In this document: one piece after another, positions 24,125-31,411 of the stretch | How the letters are laid out: every line of letters begins with the position of its first letter | Numbering within the stretch: the stretch's first letter is position 1 | Source of the DNA: Gammaproteobacteria bacterium | Lineage (GTDB): Bacteria; Pseudomonadota; Gammaproteobacteria; SZUA-229 | DNA length: 32,308 nt | Assembly (NCBI GenBank): GCA_003228405.1 | Contig: QIDK01000191.1 | Location: 1-32,308, forward strand | Direction of reading: 5' to 3' | Notes under the pieces: generated by a model | Database searches by the model: none | Told to the model about the DNA's origin: nothing | Seen by the model: the letters and a program-made list of their open reading frames with translations, nothing else | Translations under genes and position numbers: made by a program

Positions 24125-24586
24125 ATGAAAAAAACAATTCTGTATATACTTCTGTTTATACTTCTCTTAATCTCTGTTATTGCCTTATGGTATTTATCAA
24201 TATCTTATATGGTTGATAAGTTTGGTGTGCCCACTGATATTTCATCAGCTAATGATTTATTTGATGGTATTAATTCATTATATTCCGGCCTCGCTCTGGC
24301 GGGAATTGTATTTGTAATATATATGTTAATTGCGGACGTTAAGGCAAATCAGGTGAATCTTGAAAACATGATTCGTTCTAATAATTCGCATCTACAGATT
24401 ATTGCCCTGTCTTCTTTGATACAGGAATGTGATGCTACACTGCATCGATATGATCGCTGGGAAGAAGCCGGAATTCTCGGTGATTATATGAATGCAAAGG
24501 CATCGGTCAGAGATAAAATGAATGCGTATCGGGATAGCCTGGATAAAAAGTATGAGGAAATGCAGGCTGCAGATTTAAAAAAATAA
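24125..24586 (+). CDS. Small two-helix membrane protein, function unknown
   Basis: I do not recognise this 153-aa protein. Residues ~5-27 (TILYILLFILLLISVIALWY) and ~53-72 (YSGLALAGIVFVIYMLIADV) are strong hydrophobic segments; between them is a ~25-residue polar loop with DISSANDLFDGINSLYSG. The C-terminal half is soluble and helical (LIQECDATLHRYDRWEEAG, then SVRDKMNAYRDSLDKKYEEM), ending KK. The layout of two helices plus a cytoplasmic coiled-coil-like tail, with the SGLALAGIVF segment, recalls membrane proteins annotated only as hypothetical in proteobacteria. It is alone between the pdh genes and a convergent operon, behind a CRP-type palindrome and a terminator-like hairpin. Coding character is good: clean ATG, no competing frame. 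Confidence 0.75.
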   Translation: MKKTILYILLFILLLISVIALWYLSISYMVDKFGVPTDISSANDLFDGINSLYSGLALAGIVFVIYMLIADVKANQVNLENMIRSNNSHLQIIALSSLIQECDATLHRYDRWEEAGILGDYMNAKASVRDKMNAYRDSLDKKYEEMQAADLKK

Positions 24587-24598
24587 AAATTTAATCTG
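24570..24598. terminator. Possible bidirectional AT-rich hairpin
   Basis: CAGATTTAAA (24570-24579) and TTTAATCTG (24590-24598) are near-complementary around an A-rich centre, across the stop of the 24125 gene and 17 bp from the end of the convergent operon. AT-rich and imperfect, so only a weak candidate for shared termination. Confidence 0.3.
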
Positions 24599-24615
24599 AT
24601 TCAGGCAGGGCTGTT

Positions 24616-25839
24616 TTAAAAATAATATGCAATATCTAGCTGAATAAAATCGTCCTGCTCAATACCCTTGAACCGGCTAAGATTGAAAATATTATTGAAC
24701 ATGCGCACTTCCAGTGTTGCAGTCCAGCTATCGGCAAAACGTTTACTGGCTTCTAAACTTATTAATCTTTCCTGACGGTCTAAATCATAAATAATACCCA
24801 GTAATGCTTCGCTTGAATCAGCATCGTTCATTGCCAGGCGCATGCCCAGCATAATATCGTTTTGAAAAAATGAAGTTGACAGTTCGCCACGATCATCATA
24901 AAGATATTCCATTACCAGCCCTAAATCGGCATCTGATTCGGCAATACCAACAAAGGTGTATTCAAAACCTCCAGTCAGGGCGATAAAAGATTCATCAATA
25001 AATTGAATGGTAGTGTAATCAATATTCTGCCAGTCACGGGCGATGACTTCCAGTTTCCATAGCCAGGCTTCCGTAGTCAGTTGAGCATCAATACTGGCCT
25101 GTTGCATCTGTGGATAATGCAGGCTTAAAACCTGCCTGCCATTATTTATACCGGGTATAAATAATGGTTCACGGCTGGTGCCATTAAAATAGCCGAGGCC
25201 AAGTTCAAGCTCACCGAAATACTGAAACCAGCGCAGGGCATAATCTATATTTTTCTGTTTATCGGGTGATTCATAACTTACCTGGTTTGTGTCAACTACA
25301 GGAATGGCACGGGGCCTGCCATTAATGCCCTGAAATGTGCGTTCTCTGAAATAGGGTAGTATAAATAGATCAACCGTACCCCAGTCTTTTTCAAAGCTGG
25401 CCTTAAGCATGGGCTGACCTAATTTGTCTTCAAAATCAATATTTTCAACATTATCAGTTTGATTAATAACATCAACCAGATGTTGCGATTCAGTGACCCC
25501 CCAGTAAACTTTGCTAATACCCAGGCGTAATTCCCAGCTATCAAAAACCTGTTCATAATGTAGTTCTCGAATATCACCGTGGGTACGTTCTTTATCATAC
25601 TGGTCTATGCGAATAAAGGGAGTGAAGGTAATGCTTTTCTCATTGTCACTCCATGATGTGTAATATTCTGGTTCGGCAGAGAGTGATACATAGTTATTAT
25701 ACTGTTGAGGATTTACAGGCAATGGTTGATACAGAAAATATCGATTCTGCACAGCAATATTGCCAGACCACTCAGCCCGGGCATGTGATGTAAATATTAA
25801 TAGTATAAAAAAATATAGGGCAGTGGCATTGTAATTCAT
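24616..25839 (-). CDS. Outer-membrane beta-barrel protein, exporter-associated
   Basis: 407 aa with a signal peptide (~1-22, hydrophobic ALYFFILLIFTSHARA, cleavage after ARA) and a mature chain of alternating amphipathic strands rich in Tyr, Trp, Phe and acidic residues. It ends DIAYYF, with the terminal Phe typical of BAM-inserted barrels. Motifs such as WELRLGISKVYWGVTESQHL and YALRWFQYFGELELGLGYF resemble the DUF1302-like/alginate-export-like barrels often encoded next to MMPL-type exporters; I cannot name the exact family. Last gene of a four-gene operon (34 bp after the LolA-like gene), so it is likely the outer-membrane endpoint of that pathway. Weak ribosome site (GAGC), consistent with coupled reading. 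Confidence 0.75.
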   Translation of the reverse strand: MNYNATALYFFILLIFTSHARAEWSGNIAVQNRYFLYQPLPVNPQQYNNYVSLSAEPEYYTSWSDNEKSITFTPFIRIDQYDKERTHGDIRELHYEQVFDSWELRLGISKVYWGVTESQHLVDVINQTDNVENIDFEDKLGQPMLKASFEKDWGTVDLFILPYFRERTFQGINGRPRAIPVVDTNQVSYESPDKQKNIDYALRWFQYFGELELGLGYFNGTSREPLFIPGINNGRQVLSLHYPQMQQASIDAQLTTEAWLWKLEVIARDWQNIDYTTIQFIDESFIALTGGFEYTFVGIAESDADLGLVMEYLYDDRGELSTSFFQNDIMLGMRLAMNDADSSEALLGIIYDLDRQERLISLEASKRFADSWTATLEVRMFNNIFNLSRFKGIEQDDFIQLDIAYYF

Positions 25840-25873
25840 TACAGCTGCTCAAATTGTAAAATTATATTATTAA

Positions 25874-26668
25874 TTATTTAGCGCGTTTTAGACTGTTACG
25901 GTTGAAGTCTTTATCGGTTAAACCGGTTTTGAACTTATAATTTTCAAAGTTAAGTATGGTCGATTTTCCGGTCTGGTGGTTAACCATATACATTATGTCA
26001 GCGCGCCAGAATTTATTCAGATATTGCTGGTAATTACTAAAAGTAAGCGTTTTTAATAATGTATTTTTACGATCATAAAACTCTATTTTCTCAGGTCTAT
26101 ATTCCTGTTTGTTTATCCATGTAATCTGCCGTGTGTAGCCTGAGTATTTATAGGCCGGGTAGCGTTCTACTACAAAACTATCAATGCCATTATAAACTTC
26201 ATCTTTAATGTATTTGTAGCTGTATTTATCTACCTCCTGGGAGGAAATATCTTCATAAGCAAATTCACTGCCCATAAATGGGCCGGATTTATTTTTAGAG
26301 CTAATGCGTTTAACTCGTTTCAATGCGGGTAAATACAGCCACTGGTCATCGGGATCAAGTGCATGTGAATAGGTGAGGGCTGCAGTGCCTTTTATATCCC
26401 TGGGGGTATCAAAAATTGACAGGCTTTTATCGCCATCACCCGTTACTTCCAGGGTTTTTATTCTAACTTCGCGGGTATTGGTCTGACCCTGTTTGTTTTT
26501 CAGTTCCATTAACATATTGGCAGTTGAGTCAATAAACCCGGTGTCACGTTTGTCTGCTTCAATGGCTATTTCAAGGCCTCGAGCCACAGCATCTGCATAT
26601 ACTGTTGTGAAACAGCTTAAAAGAATAAGTGAAACTGTTAAGCTATAAATCGTTTTTTTAATTTTCAT
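25874..26668 (-). CDS. Periplasmic LolA-like lipoprotein-sorting-type protein
   Basis: 264 aa with a signal peptide (~1-25, KIKKTIYSLTVSLILLSCF..VYADA). The mature part has the pattern of the outer-membrane lipoprotein-sorting (LolA-like, Pfam LolA_like/COG2834-like) family encoded with RND exporters: GLEIAIEADKRDTGF at the start, LMELKNKQGQTNTREVRIK, DPDDQWLYLPALKRVKRISS, GPFMGSEFAYEDIS, then YTRQITWINKQEYRPEKIEF and the C-terminal TGKSTILNFENYKFKTGL. Such folds hold acyl chains in a half-barrel, so it may ferry a lipid or lipid-like cargo across the periplasm. It lies 11 bp after the exporter gene, with AAGGA 8 nt before its ATG. The Cys at ~19 lacks a clear +1 lipobox, so lipidation is unlikely. 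Confidence 0.82.
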   Translation of the reverse strand: MKIKKTIYSLTVSLILLSCFTTVYADAVARGLEIAIEADKRDTGFIDSTANMLMELKNKQGQTNTREVRIKTLEVTGDGDKSLSIFDTPRDIKGTAALTYSHALDPDDQWLYLPALKRVKRISSKNKSGPFMGSEFAYEDISSQEVDKYSYKYIKDEVYNGIDSFVVERYPAYKYSGYTRQITWINKQEYRPEKIEFYDRKNTLLKTLTFSNYQQYLNKFWRADIMYMVNHQTGKSTILNFENYKFKTGLTDKDFNRNSLKRAK

Positions 26669-26679
26669 TTGTATAGTCC

Positions 26680-28974
26680 TTAAGCTTTTATTTTTTTATC
26701 AGAATCAATGGCCATTAAAATGGGTGGTAATAATAAAAAATCCAGCAGCAGTGCTATAGCGATAATGATACTGGTCATTAAACCCATGCCTGCATTGAGT
26801 TCAAATGAAGACTGGGCCAGTATCATAAAGCCTGCAATGAGAACAGCTGAGGTAACCCACAATGCTACGCCCACATTTTTATAGGCATAACGCACTGCCT
26901 GCTGACTATCCAGCCCCTGTTCCTCTCTGGCACGAATATATTTACTGATAAAGTGAATTGTATCATCCACCACAATACCTAATGTCATTGCGGTTACCAC
27001 GGAGAGTGCCAGCCCTACCTCACCCACAATTAAGCCCCAGATACCAAATGCAACTCCGGCGGGAAACAGATTGGGTACCAGGCTTATTAAACCATATTTA
27101 ACCGACTTAAGTGCAATAACCAGTATCAGTGAGATTAGAATCAGTGCAGCTGTGGTTCCGCTTAACATACTAATAATATTACGTTTGCCAATATGTGCAA
27201 ACATAATTGATGGGCTGGCACCATCGGTTACGAGGTCTGGTGTATTTAGTTTCATCCAGTTATTAGCGCGTTGTTCCAGCGCCAGTATTTCATTCGATGA
27301 AATAGTTTTTAGCACTACATTTACTTTGGTTGACTGCTTGGCGACATCGATCTGATTATTTAAATCCAGCCCATAGGGCAGTGACATTTCATAGAGCAGT
27401 AAATATTGCGCACCCAGTTCTCTGCTTTCTGGTAATTTATAATATGACTCATCATCCCCGTGCATATTTTTATTGAGGCGTTTGAATGTGTCAGTAATGG
27501 TGCTGATATGTATGGCTTCGTCCTGTTGTTCATACCAGCGTGAAAATTTTTCAACCTGAGCCAGAAAATCAGGCCGGCTTACACCTTCTTTTTCACCACT
27601 GTCTAAGGAGTAGGCAATGGTGTAGGTGCCGGTGAGATTGTTAGTTGTAAAATCAGTGTCACGTCTGAATTCAATTGATTCATCGAAGTAATTAACAAAC
27701 ACGTCATTTAGATCATTGAGTGGAATCATGGCTATAAGAACTAACACTGCAACACTTAGCGAGATGAGCAGGGTGTTGCGCTTCTTAACCACAAAATCGC
27801 CTAATTTATCCATTACCCCGGTTCCAGACACAAAGTGTCTGGCATTAATCGGTAGAATATACATAATTGCGGGCAAAAAACTAACGGTTAGAATAAATGC
27901 GCCAACAACACCAAAGGTAGATATATTTCCCAGGTCAGCAAACGGCGGTGCATCACTTGAATTCAGGCTTAAAAAACCTAATGCTGTTGTAATGCTGGTG
28001 AGAAATATAGGCATAAAGTTAACGCGCATGCTTTCTACAATAGCATCGTGTTTACTCATGCCTTTATGAATTTCCTGGAGCATGGTGACCAGCAGATGAA
28101 CGGCACCGGCTATGGCGATAGTTAAAATAATAATCGGTGCAGATGCAGAAGGTGGTGTAAGTTTTATACCCGTGTAGCCGCCGGCTCCCATGCCGATAAC
28201 AATTGCAAAGATCACCAGAATAAGGGTTGCTGCTGTTCCGCTAAAGCCTTTGAGTAATAATAGAAGTACCACCGTGATCACGCCAAAAGCTATTGGAATT
28301 AAAGTTTTTCCATCGGCCATACTGGCTTCGGGAAATGCATTATTCATCATGCTCATACCCGCAAGACGGAATTCAATGTCCGGATATTTTACTTTTGCAT
28401 CCGCCAGCATTTTTCGTGCATAGGCAACCGTTTCCGGGTTTTCTTTCATCTGATCAATGCCCGGTAACTGTATGGTGATATTAACGCCCGTATGGGCGGC
28501 ATCGGCCGAGATCAGTCGTTTTGCCAGCATCGGTTCTTTAAGAGCAACCTTTTTTGCATAGCTAAGCTCATCAGTGCCCATTGATAGTGGCTCTGTTACC
28601 AGATCATTAACTATAAGGTCATCTTCTCTGGCGTAGGTGTGCTGGAAATTGGTAACAGAATCAACCCGAATAGAGTGGGGGATTTGCCAGGCTTCTTCAG
28701 TTATCGCCTGTACGGCAGAAAGGGTCTGGGGGGTGAAAACATCTCCATTTTTCGGAGAGATGACAAATAACACATTGTCATCTTTGGTATAGGTATTCTG
28801 TAAATGCTCAAAAGCATTTAATTGCGGATTATCTTTGCTGAAAAAAACTCGATAATCATTAGAGAAAGGCATTAAGTTGGGTGCGCCCCTGCCTATTACG
28901 ACTACGACTACAAGTGACAGTGCAATGACCAGGTAGCGCCATTTTAATATCCATTCGGTGTATCTGACGAGCAT
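26680..28974 (-). CDS. MMPL/RND superfamily exporter (COG1033 type)
   Basis: Inner-membrane proton-driven transporter of 764 aa with the two-fold RND layout. TM1 is at ~13-30 (YLVIALSLVVVVVIG), followed by the family marker SNDYRVFFSKDNPQLNAFE, a periplasmic domain to ~222, TM2-6 ~225-385, TM7 ~403-422, a second periplasmic domain and TM8-12 ~620-760. The sterol-sensing-like region and GIVVDDTIHFISKYIRAREE in the second half are typical of hydrophobe exporters of this group, unlike HAE1 drug pumps, which are ~1000 aa and use a membrane fusion protein. AGGAG 6 nt before the ATG. Second gene of the TetR operon (29-bp gap) and directly before the LolA-like and barrel genes. Substrate not predictable. 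Confidence 0.92.
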   Translation of the reverse strand: MLVRYTEWILKWRYLVIALSLVVVVVIGRGAPNLMPFSNDYRVFFSKDNPQLNAFEHLQNTYTKDDNVLFVISPKNGDVFTPQTLSAVQAITEEAWQIPHSIRVDSVTNFQHTYAREDDLIVNDLVTEPLSMGTDELSYAKKVALKEPMLAKRLISADAAHTGVNITIQLPGIDQMKENPETVAYARKMLADAKVKYPDIEFRLAGMSMMNNAFPEASMADGKTLIPIAFGVITVVLLLLLKGFSGTAATLILVIFAIVIGMGAGGYTGIKLTPPSASAPIIILTIAIAGAVHLLVTMLQEIHKGMSKHDAIVESMRVNFMPIFLTSITTALGFLSLNSSDAPPFADLGNISTFGVVGAFILTVSFLPAIMYILPINARHFVSGTGVMDKLGDFVVKKRNTLLISLSVAVLVLIAMIPLNDLNDVFVNYFDESIEFRRDTDFTTNNLTGTYTIAYSLDSGEKEGVSRPDFLAQVEKFSRWYEQQDEAIHISTITDTFKRLNKNMHGDDESYYKLPESRELGAQYLLLYEMSLPYGLDLNNQIDVAKQSTKVNVVLKTISSNEILALEQRANNWMKLNTPDLVTDGASPSIMFAHIGKRNIISMLSGTTAALILISLILVIALKSVKYGLISLVPNLFPAGVAFGIWGLIVGEVGLALSVVTAMTLGIVVDDTIHFISKYIRAREEQGLDSQQAVRYAYKNVGVALWVTSAVLIAGFMILAQSSFELNAGMGLMTSIIIAIALLLDFLLLPPILMAIDSDKKIKA

Positions 28975-29003
28975 CGGGTATCTCCTTTTAACTTTATTTC
29001 ATT

Positions 29004-29804
29004 TTATTTCATTGTATTTGTAGGTGCTCCTGGAGCAGGATCTACAGAGTTATTTTCAAGTTGTTTTATTTCTTCTGCATATAATTCACTGCAGAGTTTT
29101 TCGCGCAATTCATAAATATCAAATTCACTACTCAGGGGCTGCCATTGATAGCTATCTAATAATTTATGGCTGTTCACCCAGGTCATTTCCAGTGGTTGTT
29201 GCATGCCCAGCCTGTCAAAGGGGATACCTGAAAGATGCAAAAGGTTTGAGCCATAACCCATGGACCATAAACCCAGTAAAATGCTATCTGGCACAAAGGG
29301 CTGACCTGCTGGAATATCACCATCTCTTATTGCATCATTTATAATTTCTAAAACAATACCGGTGATTTGCTGTTCTAACTGGAGTAATTCAAGCTGCTTT
29401 TCTTCCGGGATTTTCTCTCTGACCGCCGCGGATTTTATGATTTGCATATTCTGCAGTTCAGCCGGGTGGAGCAGTGCATATAAACTATGGGCAATGCCAA
29501 TCGCCGCAATGCGTTCGCGGTGGCTAGCCGAGTAATTTTTAGCCCGGCTAAACATTTCAATTAAATTAGTGACGCAACGGCAGCTAATGGCAGAAATGAT
29601 TTCTTCCTTGCTGGTAAAGTGGTTGTAAACCGTGCCTTTGGAGTACTCAATTTCTGCAGCGACGCGCTCCATGGTCAGACTATGCAGGCCTTCCTGTTGC
29701 AAAATTATCTGTGCTGTATCAAGAATAAGCTGCTCACGTTCATATAACTCGCGTTGCTTGCGGGTTAGTTGTGTCGGGCTGCATGATAAGTCTGGATTTG
29801 TCAT
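29004..29804 (-). CDS. TetR/AcrR family regulator of the exporter operon
   Basis: 266 aa. The N-terminal helix-turn-helix (~18-65) is typical: REQLILDTAQIILQQEGLHS, LTMERVAAEIEYSKGTVYNH, FTSKEEI. The C-terminal ligand domain is helical and unassigned. First gene of the operon with the exporter, LolA-like and barrel genes, so it probably represses them all and itself until a ligand binds. Its promoter (TTGACA, 18 bp, TATTAT) has a 13-bp palindrome in the spacer. The predicted start of transcription falls on or next to the ATG at 29804 and no ribosome site precedes it, so the mRNA may be leaderless. No other start within the first helices is available, since the next Met is inside the helix-turn-helix. 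Confidence 0.9.
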   Translation of the reverse strand: MTNPDLSCSPTQLTRKQRELYEREQLILDTAQIILQQEGLHSLTMERVAAEIEYSKGTVYNHFTSKEEIISAISCRCVTNLIEMFSRAKNYSASHRERIAAIGIAHSLYALLHPAELQNMQIIKSAAVREKIPEEKQLELLQLEQQITGIVLEIINDAIRDGDIPAGQPFVPDSILLGLWSMGYGSNLLHLSGIPFDRLGMQQPLEMTWVNSHKLLDSYQWQPLSSEFDIYELREKLCSELYAEEIKQLENNSVDPAPGAPTNTMK

Positions 29805-29810
29805 CGGCTA

Positions 29811-29840
29811 ATAATATGACGATACGTCAAAAAATGTCAA
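29811..29840 (-). promoter_or_regulatory. TetR operon promoter with embedded operator
   Basis: On the minus strand TTGACA (29840-29835), 18-bp spacer, TATTAT (29816-29811, 5 of 6). The spacer contains TGACG ATA CGTCA (29817-29829), a perfect palindrome well placed for repression by the TetR protein that follows. Predicted start near 29804. Confidence 0.7.
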
Positions 29841-29940
29841 CAAGTTTATTAGTAGGACGGGTATATTACTATTTTTTGCTTAAAACCGCGTACTAGAATC
29901 TATGCTAGAATCTCTACATCGTTGTTTTAAAAGGAAAATT

Positions 29941-30966
29941 ATGAAATATGATTTCCAGAGTCTGACTTATGCCTACGGCAAGCCGGCCCTAAAGGGGCGT
30001 TTAAAAGCACAGAACTCGGACTTTCGCGTGGATGAAATCATGCCGATTGTAGCTTCTGGTGAAGGGGAGCATCTGTGGCTGCTCATTGCCAAAGATGGTG
30101 CGAATACCGACTGGGTCGCCCAACAACTGGCAAAGCATGCCGGGCTTAAGCCAATGGCGGTTAGCTATGCTGGTATGAAAGACCGCCATGCGCTGACCAC
30201 TCAGTGGTTTAGTCTTCATTTGCCGGGAATGGATGATCCGGATTTTTCTGATTTGCAAACCGATGAGTTTAAAATTTTGCAACAGTCGCGCCATGATCGG
30301 AAACTGAAACGGGGGGCTTTATCGGGCAATCATTTTCAGATACGCGTGACTGAGTTAAAGGGTGATATAGATTTACTTGATGAAAAGCTGCAGACAATAA
30401 AACACAAAGGTGTGCCAAATTATTTTGGTGAGCAGCGTTTTGGCCGGGGCATGGGAAATCTGACACAGGCTGAAAAATTATTTAATCGAGAGTTAAAAAA
30501 AGTAAAAAAACAGCAGCGGGGTTTATATTTATCTGCAGCCAGATCGTGGATTTTTAACCAGATAGTATCGACACGCCTTCAGCAGGATAACTGGTTAACG
30601 CCCCTGCCGGGAGAAGTGTTTATGTTGAATGGTAAATCTGCCTGTTTTATAGATGAGACTAGTAACGAAATAGAGCAGCGCTTACTGCATAAAGAAATAA
30701 ATTTAACGGCCTGTCTCTGGGGTGAAGGTGAAAGCATGGCAACAGGCCCGGTGCTGGAACTTGAGCAGTCTGTAGCAGCAGAATATGATGTGTTTTCAAA
30801 AGGTCTGGAGTCAGCGAGACTGAAACAGGAAAGGCGAGCAGTGCGACTGGTTGCAGAAAATCTAAGCTGGGAAATAAAAGATGACACTCTGCAAATAAGC
30901 TTTGATTTACCCGCGGGAGCATTTGCGACCATGTTAATGCGTGAGCTTGTGAATATTGATGACTAG
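29941..30966 (+). CDS. truD: tRNA pseudouridine(13) synthase TruD
   Basis: TruD makes pseudouridine 13 in tRNA-Glu and a few other targets. Catalytic Asp81 is in the conserved block YAGMKDRHALTTQWFS. Also visible are KAQNSDFRVDEI near the N-terminus, GNHFQIRV, the NYFGEQRFGRG motif, SAARSWIFNQI and the C-terminal FDLPAGAFATMLMREL. I start at ATG 29941 (341 aa) and not at the in-frame ATG 29902, because AAGGA at 29931-29935 is 5 nt before it and the residues upstream match nothing in the family. In many gammaproteobacteria truD sits in an ispF-truD-surE run; here it is alone, divergent from the TetR operon. Confidence 0.96.
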   Translation: MKYDFQSLTYAYGKPALKGRLKAQNSDFRVDEIMPIVASGEGEHLWLLIAKDGANTDWVAQQLAKHAGLKPMAVSYAGMKDRHALTTQWFSLHLPGMDDPDFSDLQTDEFKILQQSRHDRKLKRGALSGNHFQIRVTELKGDIDLLDEKLQTIKHKGVPNYFGEQRFGRGMGNLTQAEKLFNRELKKVKKQQRGLYLSAARSWIFNQIVSTRLQQDNWLTPLPGEVFMLNGKSACFIDETSNEIEQRLLHKEINLTACLWGEGESMATGPVLELEQSVAAEYDVFSKGLESARLKQERRAVRLVAENLSWEIKDDTLQISFDLPAGAFATMLMRELVNIDD

Positions 30967-31139
30967 TAGAAACAGAACCTGCTTTGATTTTACTATCGGG
31001 TCCGATTCCTGAGATATTCTCACAAATATTTTCTATAAGTGAAAAATATCTGCGGATAAATGCCTTTATCTATATATTAAAAATCAAAACCCCGTCCTTC
31101 GGACATGGTATAGGTTAGATGGCTGTGGAATTGTACCCG

Positions 31140-31237
31140 TGTAGCCCGGATGAAGTGTAACGGAATCCGGGGTTTTCTGAACGATGTTTTGGATTTTTTC
31201 CGATCCCAGGATTCCATTTCATTCCATCCAGGCTACG
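31140..31237. repeat. Degenerate GTAGCCCGGATG-type palindrome
   Basis: GTAGCCCGGATGAAG..GGAATCCGGGG (31140-31171) and the imperfect inverted copy CCCAGGATTCC..CATCCAGGCTACG (31205-31237) form long arms around a ~33-bp AT-rich centre. I recognise this as the GTAGCCCGGATG / CATCCGGGCTAC dispersed repeat common in proteobacteria. It is in the 445-bp truD-EAL gap, which holds no gene. Confidence 0.75.
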
Positions 31238-31307
31238 TTTAATGTTGTAGCCTGAAAATGGATTAGCTTTCTCAGAAGGCCCATATACACCCTTCCAGGG
31301 TGAAATC

Positions 31308-31341
31308 AAAACCACGTTCATAGAACGTGGTTTTTTATTTT
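31308..31341. terminator. Strong intrinsic terminator between truD and EAL gene
   Basis: AAAACCACGTTC (31308-31319) and its exact complement (31323-31334) form a 12-bp stem with a 3-nt loop ATA, followed by TTATTTTTT. Oriented best for + strand transcripts from truD. The A tract on the left side means it could also act on the convergent EAL transcript. Confidence 0.85.
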
Positions 31342-31411
31342 TTAAACAGCATTTCGTGGAACACTCCACCATCAGACCAAATAAATCAGCCGAACGAATG
31401 CCTGCTTCAGG

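Noticed and set aside
27071-28478. Several + strand open frames of 60-120 aa
   Set aside because: Antisense shadows of the MMPL exporter gene; no ribosome sites or protein features.
29902-29940. Longer TruD N-terminus from ATG 29902
   Set aside because: Adds 13 residues with no family match and lies on a direct repeat; ATG 29941 has the better ribosome site.
31115-31372. 85-aa minus-strand open frame after truD
   Set aside because: Runs through the dispersed palindrome and the terminator hairpin, so its reading is repeat sequence and not a gene.
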